A stretch of 64,000 nt of DNA from CAYMEK01 sp964389305 (lineage in GTDB: Bacteria; Spirochaetota; Spirochaetia; SZUA-6; DRHE01). The notes below the pieces were generated by a model, which did not search any database, was not told the DNA's origin, and saw only the letters and a list, made by a program, of their open reading frames with translations. Both the position numbers and the translations under genes were made by a program. Location of the stretch: the NCBI GenBank assembly GCA_964389305.1, contig CAYMEK010000001.1, forward strand, positions 186,001 through 250,000, written 5' to 3'. This document shows, one piece after another, positions 18,794 to 30,287 of the stretch. Each line of letters opens with the position of its first letter. The first letter of the stretch is position 1.

Positions 18794-21049
18794 ATGTTAC
18801 TCAAAGTGGAATCTATAAGAAAGAGAAACGGACAAGTCGTACCCTTTGACCGGGAGAAGATCACCGGTGCGATCTGGGCAGCCATCCAGGCCGTAGGCGG
18901 CAGGGATTACGAGCGGGCAAGAAAGCTCTCCGACCAGGTAATCAAGGAAATAAAACGCAAGTACGAAGACGGAGGAATCCCTTCCGTGGAGCACGTCCAG
19001 GACATCGTGGAGAAGGTCCTGGTCGAGAACGGGAACGTCAAAGTAGCCAAGGCGTACATTCTCTACAGGGAGCAGCACAAGAACATCCGGGAGGTGACCA
19101 AGCTGCTCAGGGACATTGCCATCATCGATGATTACCTGGACGAGATGGACTGGAGGGTACGGGAAAACAGCAATATGACCTATTCCCTCCAGGGCCTCAA
19201 TGTCCACATCACCCAAAAGGTCGTCTGCAACTACTGGCTGAACAGCATCTATCCGAAAGAGATCCGGTATGCCCACTCCGGCGGAGAGTTTCACATCCAC
19301 GATCTGGGGACTCTCGGTCCTTACTGCGTGGGCTGGGATCTCCAGGATCTGATGATCGAGGGCTTCCGGGGGGTACGCGGGAAAGTGGAATCCAACCCGC
19401 CCAGGCATTTCGATGTGGCCTTGATGCAGGTGGTGAACTTCCTGTACACCCTGCAGGGCGAGGCAGCCGGAGCCCAGGCTTTCTCCAACTTCGACACTCT
19501 GCTGGCCCCCTTTATCTATTATGACGGTCTCGATTACCAGGGGGTCAAGCAGTGCCTCCAGAAGTTCCTCTACAACATGAACGTACCGACGCGGGTCGGG
19601 TTTCAAACCCCCTTCACCAATATCACCCTGGACTTGAAGGCTCCAGAGTACCTGGCCGGACAGCCGGTAGCCATAGGGGGAGAAATCAAGGACAGGAGCT
19701 TCGGTGAGTTCCAGGAACAGATGGACATGTTCAATCGCGCCTTCGCCGAAACCATGAGCGAGGGCGATGCTTCGGGAAGGCCTTTCACCTTCCCGATCCC
19801 TACCTACAACGTGACGCCCGATTTCCCCTGGGACAAGAAAGAGCTCGATCCGGTATGGGAGATGACCGGCAAGTACGGGATTCCCTACTTTTCCAACTTC
19901 ATAAACTCCGACATGAAGCCCGAAGACGTACGCAGCATGTGCTGCCGGCTGCGGCTGGACAAGCGGGAGCTGCAGAAGAGGGGAGGAGGCCTTTTCGGCT
20001 CCAATCCCCTGACCGGCTCGGTCGGGGTGGTCACGCTGAATCTGCCCCGCATAGGCTACGAGGCGGACACGGACGATGAGTTCTTCGCCATTCTGGGCGA
20101 CAGGATGGAGCTGGCCAAAGAGAGCCTGATCACCAAGCGTCAGGTACTGGAAAAATTCACCGAGCGAGGCCTGTACCCCTACAGCCGTTTCTACCTGCGG
20201 AACATCAAGAAAGGATTCGGCTCCTACTGGAAGAACCATTTCTCCACCATCGGTGTTATCGGGATGAATGATGCCCTGTACAACTTGAAAGGCTCCGATC
20301 TTACCCGGCCCGAGGGTGTTGAGTTCGCCGTGCGGGTGCTGGATTTCATGCGGGATAAGCTGGTGGTTTTTCAGGCTGAAACGGGAAGTATATTCAACCT
20401 CGAGGCGACGCCGGCCGAAGGCACCAGCTACCGTTTGGCCCGTCTGGACAGGCGGCTGTTCCCCGACATCAAGGTCTACAGCGAGGACCATTATCACTCC
20501 TCGCACCGCAATGGTAGCTCTTCAAGGGCCGCCTACTACACGAACAGCACCCAGCTTCCCGTGGGCTTCACCGATGACGTGTTTGCCGCACTCAAGCTCC
20601 AGGATCCTCTGCAGATCCGCTACACCGGCGGAACGGTGCTGCACTGTTTTCTGGGCGAAAGGATGCCCTCCATAGCAGCCACCAAGACGCTGGTAAAGAC
20701 CGTGGCCGAGAACTTCCATCTTCCCTACTATACATTGACGCCCACGTTCAGTATCTGCGAGCAGCATGGTTACCTCAGGGGAGAGCAGAAGAAATGCCCG
20801 CAGTGCGGCCAGGCCTGCGAGGTCTGGTCGCGCTCGGTCGGCTACCTGCGTCCCGTGGACCAGTGGAACCCGGGCAAGCAGATCGAATACTGCGACAGGC
20901 GGCCGTACAACCGGCAGCTCGAGCAGCCGAACCAGGAAAGCGCAGCCGGGGGGAGCGGCTCAACGCCCGTTCGCCGGAATGAGGAGTCTGCGGCGGCCGT
21001 TGGGCAGCCGCAGTCCCGGAAAACGGCTCGAAGCGCGGTGGTAGCGTAG
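18794..21049 (+). CDS. nrdD: Anaerobic (class III) ribonucleoside-triphosphate reductase
   Basis: The protein has 751 residues. An N-terminal ATP-cone (KRNGQVVPFDREKI) is followed by the glycyl-radical enzyme barrel. Near the C-terminus a zinc motif (CPQCGQAC) precedes the radical loop RSVGYLRPVDQW, with the radical glycine at about residue 683. It makes deoxynucleotides from NTPs in the absence of oxygen. Sixty-eight residues follow the glycine; the last 40 or so are Ser/Ala/Gln/Arg-rich and look disordered, longer than usual. GGAGGGG precedes the ATG. Confidence 0.97.
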   Translation: MLLKVESIRKRNGQVVPFDREKITGAIWAAIQAVGGRDYERARKLSDQVIKEIKRKYEDGGIPSVEHVQDIVEKVLVENGNVKVAKAYILYREQHKNIREVTKLLRDIAIIDDYLDEMDWRVRENSNMTYSLQGLNVHITQKVVCNYWLNSIYPKEIRYAHSGGEFHIHDLGTLGPYCVGWDLQDLMIEGFRGVRGKVESNPPRHFDVALMQVVNFLYTLQGEAAGAQAFSNFDTLLAPFIYYDGLDYQGVKQCLQKFLYNMNVPTRVGFQTPFTNITLDLKAPEYLAGQPVAIGGEIKDRSFGEFQEQMDMFNRAFAETMSEGDASGRPFTFPIPTYNVTPDFPWDKKELDPVWEMTGKYGIPYFSNFINSDMKPEDVRSMCCRLRLDKRELQKRGGGLFGSNPLTGSVGVVTLNLPRIGYEADTDDEFFAILGDRMELAKESLITKRQVLEKFTERGLYPYSRFYLRNIKKGFGSYWKNHFSTIGVIGMNDALYNLKGSDLTRPEGVEFAVRVLDFMRDKLVVFQAETGSIFNLEATPAEGTSYRLARLDRRLFPDIKVYSEDHYHSSHRNGSSSRAAYYTNSTQLPVGFTDDVFAALKLQDPLQIRYTGGTVLHCFLGERMPSIAATKTLVKTVAENFHLPYYTLTPTFSICEQHGYLRGEQKKCPQCGQACEVWSRSVGYLRPVDQWNPGKQIEYCDRRPYNRQLEQPNQESAAGGSGSTPVRRNEESAAAVGQPQSRKTARSAVVA

Positions 21050-21063
21050 CCAAAGCTTCAACG

Positions 21064-21777
21064 TTGACCTTCAAAGGCTGGCAGAAAACCTCGCTCATCG
21101 AATACCCGGGCAAGGTTTCCACCGTGCTGTTCACCGGCGGCTGCAATTTCCGCTGTCCCTTTTGCTACAATACAAGCCTGGTTCTCCAACCGCAAAAGCT
21201 GCCCGACCTGCCGGAGGAAATCGTCCTGGAGTACCTGCATGACAACCGCAGACTGTACGAGGCTGTGGTCGTCAGCGGGGGCGAGCCCACCTTGTGCGGC
21301 GAGCTGCCGGCGTTTCTAGGCCGGGCGAAGTCCCTTGGTCTGGCCGTGGGTCTGGAGACCAATGGGAGCGACCCGTCTGTGCTGCGTGCTCTGCTGGGTG
21401 AAGGGCTGGTCGACTACCTGGCCATGGACGTCAAGGCCCCCCTGCGTTGGAGCTCCTACAGGGCGGCGGCCGGCCTGAAGGAGGAGCAGCAGGTGCTTCT
21501 GGACAGAGTCCTGGAGACTCTGGAGCTGCTAAAGACCGCCCCGGCGGAGGTGGAGCTGCGCTGCACGGTTGTGCCGGCCCTGCACAGCCGGGAGGACCTG
21601 CTGGTTCTGGCCTCCCAACTCCGAGGCCGGCGGCGTTTCGTTCTGCAGCAGTTTCTTCCCGACGAGGCTCTGGATCCTGACTTCAAGGCCAAGAAGCCTT
21701 TCGATGCCGGTATTCTGGCCGGCATCCAGCGGGATATCTCGCCTTTTTTTGAAAGCTGCGAGATCCGGGGCACTTGA
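21064..21777 (+). CDS. nrdG: NrdG-type radical SAM activating enzyme
   Basis: The protein has 237 residues. The radical SAM cluster motif is CNFRCPFC, and VSGGEPTL is the SAM-binding GGE motif. It is expected to generate the glycyl radical on NrdD, 14 bp upstream; the sequence type (YPGKVSTVLFTGGCNF) is the form often annotated as anaerobic ribonucleotide reductase activase. The start appears to be TTG at 21064, without a clear Shine-Dalgarno sequence. Confidence 0.93.
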   Translation: MTFKGWQKTSLIEYPGKVSTVLFTGGCNFRCPFCYNTSLVLQPQKLPDLPEEIVLEYLHDNRRLYEAVVVSGGEPTLCGELPAFLGRAKSLGLAVGLETNGSDPSVLRALLGEGLVDYLAMDVKAPLRWSSYRAAAGLKEEQQVLLDRVLETLELLKTAPAEVELRCTVVPALHSREDLLVLASQLRGRRRFVLQQFLPDEALDPDFKAKKPFDAGILAGIQRDISPFFESCEIRGT

Positions 21778-21812
21778 GTCCGGGATCGGTCCTGGTCGGG
21801 TTTTAGAACCTT

Positions 21813-22472
21813 TTAAAGCTGGAAAAAGCGCAGCAGATCGATGGGGTTCTCGGCCAATTCCCGGGCTCCGCCATCCAGCAGCTCCTCCCTTGGGCGAAAG
21901 CCCCACAGAACTCCCAATGCGAACATTCCGGCCCGGCAGGCGGTTTGCATATCCGTACCGCTGTCGCCGGCGTACAATACCTGCTGAGGATCCAGCTGCC
22001 AGGAAGCGCAGATTTCCAGGGCCGCCGTCGGATCAGGCTTTCTGGGTACTCCGTCGCGGGCGCCCAAGACCGGATCGAATCGCCAGGGTTGGAAATAGCG
22101 TTCCACGATCACCCGGGTGAAAGAGTGGGGCTTGTTGGACAGGATGCCCTGGCGGAGCCGGCGCGCCGCCAGCTCGTCGAGAACTCCGGCGACGCCGGGA
22201 TACAGCTCGGTCTTGTCCGCCCAGTGTTGGGAGTACTCGGCTTCCATCTGCTGCCTGACGCGCTGGATCAGCGCGGGGTTCCGCTTTCCTTCTGGAAGGA
22301 CGCGGATTACCAGGTTCTCCATACCCTGGCCTACGAAGAAGCGGTAGGCATCGATCGGGTGCGGCGGCAATCCTTCACGATCTAGAACTCTGTTCATGCA
22401 GTCCCCGAGATCATCGAGGGTGTTGAGAAGCGTTCCGTCCAGGTCGAAGAGCACGGCTTGCAGTCGGTTCAA
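21813..22472 (-). CDS. gph: HAD-family phosphatase, phosphoglycolate phosphatase-like
   Basis: The protein has 219 residues. HAD motifs are complete: LFDLDGTLLNT (I), ILSNK (II), RKPDPTA (III) and YAGDSGTDMQTA (IV), with an alpha-helical cap between I and II. The closest pattern is Gph/PpaX, which dephosphorylates 2-phosphoglycolate or pyrophosphate; the exact substrate is not certain. The start is TTG at 22472. Confidence 0.85.
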   Translation of the reverse strand: MNRLQAVLFDLDGTLLNTLDDLGDCMNRVLDREGLPPHPIDAYRFFVGQGMENLVIRVLPEGKRNPALIQRVRQQMEAEYSQHWADKTELYPGVAGVLDELAARRLRQGILSNKPHSFTRVIVERYFQPWRFDPVLGARDGVPRKPDPTAALEICASWQLDPQQVLYAGDSGTDMQTACRAGMFALGVLWGFRPREELLDGGARELAENPIDLLRFFQL

Positions 22473-22481
22473 GGCCTGCCC

Positions 22482-22510
22482 AGTATACTAGAAGCGAGCG
22501 GGAGCTGGAA
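22482..22510 (-). promoter_or_regulatory. Candidate gph promoter with near-leaderless start
   Basis: On the minus strand TTCCAG (22505-22510), 17-bp spacer, TATACT (22482-22487). Nine bases separate the -10 box from the TTG start at 22472. The -35 box is weak. Confidence 0.45.
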
Positions 22511-22649
22511 CCTCCGGGCGCCGATTTGCGGCCCTTTGCCCCGGTCTTTCTGCCTTTAGCAGGCTCCGGAGACGAGGAGGCCGGCGCGGATATTTACAAT
22601 AGCCGGATAATATGGTTGAATTTGGTGAACGAACAACCGGAGGAGGCCT

Positions 22650-23036
22650 ATGAAACGTGGATCACAGGGAAAAGAACAGATCAGCCAGATTCAGCCCCTT
22701 GAGTACGATCGGGAGCTGCTGAGGGGGAACACGGATTCTCTTTTGCTGTATCTGATCAACGAGTCCGGCCGTATACACGGCTACCAGCTTATAAAAGAGA
22801 TAGGACGCAGGAGCATGGGGTACTTCCGGTTTCGAGAGGGAACGGTTTATCCGGCTCTGCACAAGCTGGAGAACGAGGGATTAATCCAGGGAGAGTGGCA
22901 GCTACAACCCAACGGGCAGCAACGGCGCTATTATCGAATAACCGGCAAGGGAAAGGAGGTGCTGCTGAAGAGGATCAGTATGTGGTTCGAGTTCTCCAAA
23001 GCCATGAACCTGATACTCAGCCCACGAACCTCATAA
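22650..23036 (+). CDS. PadR-family transcriptional regulator
   Basis: The protein has 128 residues. The winged helix is clear: LLLYLINESGRIHGYQLIKEI, then REGTVYPALHKLENEGLI and the wing RRYYRITGKGKEVL. PadR regulators commonly pair with HAAS-domain membrane proteins, and the next gene is one. AGGAGG overlaps the region just before the ATG. Confidence 0.92.
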   Translation: MKRGSQGKEQISQIQPLEYDRELLRGNTDSLLLYLINESGRIHGYQLIKEIGRRSMGYFRFREGTVYPALHKLENEGLIQGEWQLQPNGQQRRYYRITGKGKEVLLKRISMWFEFSKAMNLILSPRTS

Positions 23037-23051
23037 TGCCGGAGACCTCCC

Positions 23052-24008
23052 GTGCCGTTGCGTTCCATCGAGAGCTACCTGGACCAGATCAGGGCGAATT
23101 TGAGGCTCGACCCGTATACCGAGGGCAAGATCATCGGCGAGCTGAAAACGTACTTCGACGAGAAGGTCGGCGATTTGCGGGCCGAAGGTCTGTCCCGGAC
23201 GGAGGCCGAAAGACAGGCAATCCGTGCCTTCGGGCAGCCGCGGACCGTTGCCAGGCTGATATACGAAGCTCACAGCCGTGGTAGCTGGTTGGAAGCTCTG
23301 CTCGCCGCCCAGCCCCATCTGCTGGGCGCGGTCCTGTTCGCCACCCACCTCTGGTCTCATTCGTTTACGCTTGTCGTAGCTTTTTCTCTGTTGCTCATAG
23401 TCACCCTGCTGGGCTGGACGAAGGGCAGGCCCAACTGGCTGTATCCGTGGTTGGGGTGCGCCTTTGCGCCGATTCTGGCCGTGGTATTCCTGTCGCGCAA
23501 TTTTGTCTATGGTTCGGTTCTCAAGCTGATAGTGGGTTCCGGCGTGGCGCCCGAGCACGTCACCCTGCTGTTGTTTCTGGTCCTCTACGGAGTGGCTTTC
23601 TGGATCGTTCTGGCGGTAGTGCCCCGAATCGTAAAGAGGGACTGGCTGCTGGTGTCCTTCATGCTGGCCCCCCTGCCCGTGCTGGGAATTTGGATCACCG
23701 CCATCGATGGTATCAGCGAAGTTCTGTTCTCACCGGGTTTAATCGTGCATCAGTGGGACCGGGGAATGGTTATCGCGCTGCTGCTTCTCGGTGTCGTTGC
23801 TGCGGCCTTCACGCGCCTTCGTCAACGCGTGTACAAGATCGGCCTGCTTTTGATCATCGGCATGGGCAGCACCGTCGTAGCCGGCTGGAGTATGCTGGGT
23901 GCCCGCAGCTTCTTCGGCCTGCTGCTCCTGGTCGGCATCTCGCTGTTCACCTTTCTGGTTCCCGCCACGCTGGAGTCCGTGCTCGGACACGGTGAAGCCG
24001 AGTCCTGA
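23052..24008 (+). CDS. HAAS-domain multi-helix membrane protein
   Basis: The protein has 318 residues. The N-terminal 75 residues form a HAAS (DUF1700-like, permease-prefix) domain: SYLDQIRANLRL, GELKTYFDEKVGDL and SRTEAERQAIRAFG. About seven membrane helices follow. These proteins are encoded next to PadR regulators, and the pair probably responds together to an envelope signal. The start is GTG at 23052, with GGAG seven bases upstream. Confidence 0.85.
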   Translation: MPLRSIESYLDQIRANLRLDPYTEGKIIGELKTYFDEKVGDLRAEGLSRTEAERQAIRAFGQPRTVARLIYEAHSRGSWLEALLAAQPHLLGAVLFATHLWSHSFTLVVAFSLLLIVTLLGWTKGRPNWLYPWLGCAFAPILAVVFLSRNFVYGSVLKLIVGSGVAPEHVTLLLFLVLYGVAFWIVLAVVPRIVKRDWLLVSFMLAPLPVLGIWITAIDGISEVLFSPGLIVHQWDRGMVIALLLLGVVAAAFTRLRQRVYKIGLLLIIGMGSTVVAGWSMLGARSFFGLLLLVGISLFTFLVPATLESVLGHGEAES

Positions 24009-24057
24009 TTCCTTGCACCCGGCCTCAGGCGCTCCCCGAACCGGCCCTCCGGTTCTC

Positions 24058-24504
24058 TCAGGATTCCGACGGCAGGCATTCCTTGGATTTCAGCAAGCGG
24101 TTGAGCACCAGGGCGAAGAATCGGTCCGCCCGGTCATCGGCCACTAGATCAGCGCCTTGAAAAAACCAGCCCAGGTGAACCCGGCAATTCCGGCACACGG
24201 CGTAAAGCCAGGCGTAGCCGTCAAACCAGGAATAGAAATCCGTGGGTTCTCCAGCTTGCTGGCAGCCGGGAGCCTGTCGAAAGCAGCCTATCTCGAAGAC
24301 ATAGCCGGCCGGGTTGGAAAAGGTGTGCCGATGGGCGCCCTGGATGGAGATCCGCTGCGAAGTGCTGGTGATGACCTCCCCGCATATAAAGCAGTAGAGA
24401 TTTTCGTCTTCCTGCTCCTCTTCGCCGGGCTGGCTGCGTACCAATTCCTCCAGCCAGGCTTCGCTCGCCTCCTCAGGCTCTTCCTGCCGGTAAGCCCAGA
24501 TCAT
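24058..24504 (-). CDS. CULT-domain protein (bacterial homologue of the cereblon thalidomide-binding domain)
   Basis: The protein has 148 residues: a charged N-terminal helix (1-34), then one CULT domain to about residue 115 and a short C-terminal helix. The zinc cysteines are Cys38, Cys41, Cys104 and Cys107. The aromatic pocket residues Trp93, Trp99 and Trp113, plus Phe115, keep exactly the spacing of human cereblon Trp380, Trp386, Trp400 and Phe402; human His378 is Tyr91 here. The cysteine spacing also matches. The family binds thalidomide-like imides and probably cyclised C-terminal imide degrons, but its bacterial role is unknown. The gene lies 47 bp downstream of clpB on the same strand and has its own promoter. 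Confidence 0.92.
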   Translation of the reverse strand: MIWAYRQEEPEEASEAWLEELVRSQPGEEEQEDENLYCFICGEVITSTSQRISIQGAHRHTFSNPAGYVFEIGCFRQAPGCQQAGEPTDFYSWFDGYAWLYAVCRNCRVHLGWFFQGADLVADDRADRFFALVLNRLLKSKECLPSES

Positions 24505-24510
24505 ATATCC

Positions 24511-24540
24511 AGTATAGTACCGCGGGAAGCCGGCTGCAAA
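24511..24540 (-). promoter_or_regulatory. Promoter giving a leaderless CULT-gene mRNA
   Basis: On the minus strand TTTGCA (24535-24540), 18-bp spacer, TATACT (24511-24516). Only six bases lie between the -10 box and the ATG at 24504. Confidence 0.6.
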
Positions 24541-24551
24541 GGGGGGAAGCG

Positions 24552-27131
<2,580 letters not shown>

Positions 27132-27179
27132 TGCTTTCTCCTCTTGAGAGGCGCGATGGGAGGGACCGATACCTCCTAT

Positions 27180-27209
27180 AAGATACGCAAGGGAAAGGTC
27201 TCGTGTCAA
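27180..27209 (-). promoter_or_regulatory. clpB promoter
   Basis: On the minus strand TTGACA (27204-27209), 18-bp spacer, TATCTT (27180-27185), about 49 bp before the ATG. It looks like a vegetative rather than a heat-shock promoter. Confidence 0.55.
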
Positions 27210-27350
27210 ATTCTCTGCATCCGGGCTCCCGCCTTCGGGATGCCTGGATTCTCGCAGGAACCTTGACCGGGACGGTCGATTCTGCCAAAATACACCCAGA
27301 TTTATGCCTTGTCTGTCTTGGTATAACGACAGGCAAGGTAGGAGTAGCTC

Positions 27351-28655
27351 ATGAAGAATAACAACGACTATGACCTGATCGTGGTCGGGGCCGGCTGCGC
27401 AGGCCCGGCCGCGGCCAGGAAAGCCGCTCAGCTAGGCCTGAAAACCGTGCTCGTCGAGAAAGCCCGTGTCCCGGGGGAGAAGAACGTATCCGGTACCTGC
27501 CTGAACGCCGCCGCCTTGAGCGATCCGCAGCTGCACTACCTGCTGTCCGGCCCGGTGGAGCGGGAGATCCGCTCGATGCGCACCTATCATATCACCCCTG
27601 AGCGCACCACGATCTTTCACGAGCAGCCAGCCGCCGGCATCCTGCTGCTGTCGGTGCGCCGGGATCACTTCGATGCCTGGCATACCGAGCAGGCCCGCCT
27701 GGCCGGCGCGGAGGTGCGGCTGTCCACCTCGGTCGTCGACATCATCGCTGCAGACGGGACGGTGAGCGGGGTCGTGACCGATTCGGGCGAGCATCTTCGG
27801 GCCAAGGTCGTGATCGACGCCGGCGGCGTAAACTCCATCGTAGGGCGGAAAGCCGGACTGATCACCAGGCGCAGCGGTACGAACATGATCCTCTACGTTA
27901 CCGCGGCGGTGCATCTGGGTGAACAGAAGGTGAGCAGCCGTTTCGGCGACACCATCGAGTACTACCTGGCCCCGAACTGCCAGCATAAGACCTGGCCGTG
28001 GATATTTCCCAAGCGGGAGGTGGTGACCTTGGGAACGGGCGGCTACCTGACGGAGGAGCTGATAGGGGAGGGACTGCCCTCCGTGAACAGCTACCTGCAG
28101 AATCTGATGGATCTGCCGGTGATCCGGGAGCGGATCGAGGACGGCAGAATAGTAAGCTGGGGACTGCATCTGGAGCACGACGAACCGGTCGAGCCCAGAG
28201 TTGCCAGCGGGCTGATCTTGAGCGGAGAGGCAGGAGGCTTCGTGGCCCCGTTCCTCGGCGAAGGCATGCCGGAGGCTTTCTTCACGGGCATCTACGCGGC
28301 GGAGACAGCCGCCGAGGCGATCGCGGCCGGGGATGTGTCGCAGCGGGCTTTGGGAGCGGCGTACGGTGAACGCATCGATGGCAACCTGTTCATGCAGGCC
28401 TTCATGCACGTCGGCGCCCAGAACAAGGCCTCTATCCTGTCTTTACCGGATGAGGAGATCAGCGCCCTGATCCAGAACGTGATTCTCGGCGGCGGGTTCA
28501 TCAGCAACGTGATCCATAACAAGTGGATCCGGGGCGCCGAGGAAGGCGACCTGGACAAGGTCCGGGAAGCCCGGGATTTTCTCGAGCTGCTCCTTCCCTA
28601 CAGGCAGGTGGCGGGGGATTTCGAGCGGATCTACGGGGAAAGGAAGCGGAAATGA
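27351..28655 (+). CDS. FixC-like FAD-dependent electron-transfer flavoprotein dehydrogenase
   Basis: The protein has 434 residues. The FAD-binding motif is VVGAGCAGPAAARKAA at residues 11-26; a second FAD contact is GEAGGFVAPFLGEGMPEAF. The pattern matches FixC/ETF-quinone oxidoreductase-like flavoproteins. Partners of this type accept electrons from EtfAB and pass them to quinone through a FixX-type ferredoxin, which is encoded next. No etfAB or fixABCX partners are nearby, so the electron donor is open. A candidate promoter (TTGACC at 27263-27268 with AAAATA at 27287-27292) precedes it. Confidence 0.85.
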   Translation: MKNNNDYDLIVVGAGCAGPAAARKAAQLGLKTVLVEKARVPGEKNVSGTCLNAAALSDPQLHYLLSGPVEREIRSMRTYHITPERTTIFHEQPAAGILLLSVRRDHFDAWHTEQARLAGAEVRLSTSVVDIIAADGTVSGVVTDSGEHLRAKVVIDAGGVNSIVGRKAGLITRRSGTNMILYVTAAVHLGEQKVSSRFGDTIEYYLAPNCQHKTWPWIFPKREVVTLGTGGYLTEELIGEGLPSVNSYLQNLMDLPVIRERIEDGRIVSWGLHLEHDEPVEPRVASGLILSGEAGGFVAPFLGEGMPEAFFTGIYAAETAAEAIAAGDVSQRALGAAYGERIDGNLFMQAFMHVGAQNKASILSLPDEEISALIQNVILGGGFISNVIHNKWIRGAEEGDLDKVREARDFLELLLPYRQVAGDFERIYGERKRK

Positions 28656-28912
28656 AGCTGGAGATGAAGGTAGAATACTATCCCGGAGAAACCGGCGAGT
28701 TCATAAAGGTGGACGAGGAAAAGTGCACGGCCTGCGGGGACTGCGCGCTTTACTGTACCCGGGAGGTATGGGGCAAAGCCGGCGGCATCTACCGTCCGCT
28801 GCGGCTGACCGACTGCGTCGAATGCGGCACCTGCTGGAACGTCTGTCCGGCCGACGCCGTGCTTTTCTCCGAGCCGAAGGGCGGAAGCGGCGTACGCTTC
28901 AGCTACGGCTGA
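28652..28912 (+). CDS. FixX-like ferredoxin
   Basis: The protein has 86 residues. The first cysteine group, CTACGDCALYC, lacks the usual trailing Cys-Pro; the second, CVECGTCWNVCP, is a standard 4Fe-4S motif, so it carries one or two clusters. The ATG overlaps the stop of the FixC-like gene (ATGA), so the two products should be made together as one electron-transfer module. Confidence 0.88.
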   Translation: MKLEMKVEYYPGETGEFIKVDEEKCTACGDCALYCTREVWGKAGGIYRPLRLTDCVECGTCWNVCPADAVLFSEPKGGSGVRFSYG

Positions 28913-29004
28913 GCCGGCTGCTCTGAGTCCAACGATTCCCCGGGAGCGGGCTTCGTCTTGCGGTCGCTGGTGAGTGAATCAGACTCATGCGCAGCTCCCA
29001 ATAC

Positions 29005-30243
29005 TCATTCCTGTATCAGCGGTCCCGCCTCCGACAGATCCTGCGGCTCGATCTCCGGCTGGCTCGGCGCTATCAGAGCGAGGATCTCTCTTGCCTGCTG
29101 TTCGGGATTCTCAATGAGCTTCTTCAGTTGCGCCGGACTGAGCTGCTCGATCCTGAGCTGCGCCCTGCGCGATTCGATGGCCTGGACAACGTCCTGCGGT
29201 ATGGTGTTTTTCTCAGACATTACCTTGAGTCCGCGGATTGTAGTGAGAATGTTGGTCGCATTCTGCTGCCGGATGTGTTGATCGTAGGTGGCGAGCACAT
29301 TGACGATGTTTTCCCGCTCTTGCGGATCATACTTGTCCGCCAAATCGTAGTCCTCCAGGCGTTTGAGGGTGCGGACGATGGGCTCGAAGGCTTCAAGAGG
29401 GATGACGAAAAACGAAAGTCCCTGCTCGACGTAGTGCGTTTCTCTTAGCTCCTGGAGCCCGATACCGGGGATGACGAAGAACACCGTCTTGTAGATGTCG
29501 GCGAAGCTGTCGCTGTTTCTGATTTTTTTGGCCGTCGCCTGTACCTGGGTCTTGATATAGCTTTGCAGGCTCTGTGACTGGGAGGATTTAGGATCGAATA
29601 TTACGTACTGCCCCAGCAGCTCGATCATGAAATCCGGTTTGAAGTTCGGATCGAATCCCTCGGGGAGGTTGGTGTTGTCGAAGGTCGGCAAAGCCAGGTC
29701 GCTTTTTTGACAAACCTCACGCATTACCGTCTTGGCGTTGTCCTCGTGCAGGGCCCAAATGCGGGTTCGGATTTTCTCCTGTTCCTCTCTGGCCTGCTTC
29801 TCCTCTTCGATCACGCGTTGCCGCTCCTGCTCCAAGGCTTTCCTGGCGTTGTCCAGCTCGCTTATTTTCCTTTCAGTATCCTGCTTGTTTTTTATTTCGT
29901 TGGCCTGGTAGTCGGCGAGTCTTTTTTCCAGCTCGGACATTTGCCGGGACCTGGAATCCAACTGCGACTCCAGGCGGGAGTTCTCGTTTTGTAGCTGCTC
30001 GTTTTTTCCTCTAAATTGATTGAGCTGCTGGATCGATTCCTCATGACTGGAGCGCAGAGCCTGGTACTTCTCCGTATCTTCCGGCCTCTTGATCCCACGA
30101 AGGAGGGTGAGGATCAGGAGAATGATCACAACGGCTACCAGGCCGATCAGGACATACTCCGTTGACTGCGGATCTTGAGCCCCGTTGGCCGCCGAAGCGC
30201 GCCCGGCAACGAGGAGGAACAGGGTGTAAATCCCTAGTCTCAT
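29005..30243 (-). CDS. Membrane-anchored coiled-coil protein with an RmuC-like nuclease-fold domain
   Basis: The protein has 412 residues: a signal-like N-terminus, a membrane helix (about 29-50), a coiled coil (about 60-165) and a C-terminal globular part. That part contains PDFMIELLGQYVIFDPKSS (about 203-221), which reads like the PD...DxK active site of RmuC-type PD-(D/E)XK proteins, with Asp-Pro-Lys in place of the usual Asp-Ala-Lys. TM plus coiled coil plus nuclease fold is the RmuC arrangement, but overall similarity is weak to my eye. RmuC is linked to DNA recombination; function here is unknown. AAAGGAG sits six bases before the ATG. Confidence 0.6.
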   Translation of the reverse strand: MRLGIYTLFLLVAGRASAANGAQDPQSTEYVLIGLVAVVIILLILTLLRGIKRPEDTEKYQALRSSHEESIQQLNQFRGKNEQLQNENSRLESQLDSRSRQMSELEKRLADYQANEIKNKQDTERKISELDNARKALEQERQRVIEEEKQAREEQEKIRTRIWALHEDNAKTVMREVCQKSDLALPTFDNTNLPEGFDPNFKPDFMIELLGQYVIFDPKSSQSQSLQSYIKTQVQATAKKIRNSDSFADIYKTVFFVIPGIGLQELRETHYVEQGLSFFVIPLEAFEPIVRTLKRLEDYDLADKYDPQERENIVNVLATYDQHIRQQNATNILTTIRGLKVMSEKNTIPQDVVQAIESRRAQLRIEQLSPAQLKKLIENPEQQAREILALIAPSQPEIEPQDLSEAGPLIQE

Positions 30244-30287
30244 GGCTTTCTCCTTTGAATAGCGTGCACCGGAATGTGCCCAGAGGA

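Noticed and set aside
18797..20506. 569-codon open frame on the minus strand
   Set aside because: Antisense to nrdD, which is a certain gene; no motif and no ribosome-binding site.
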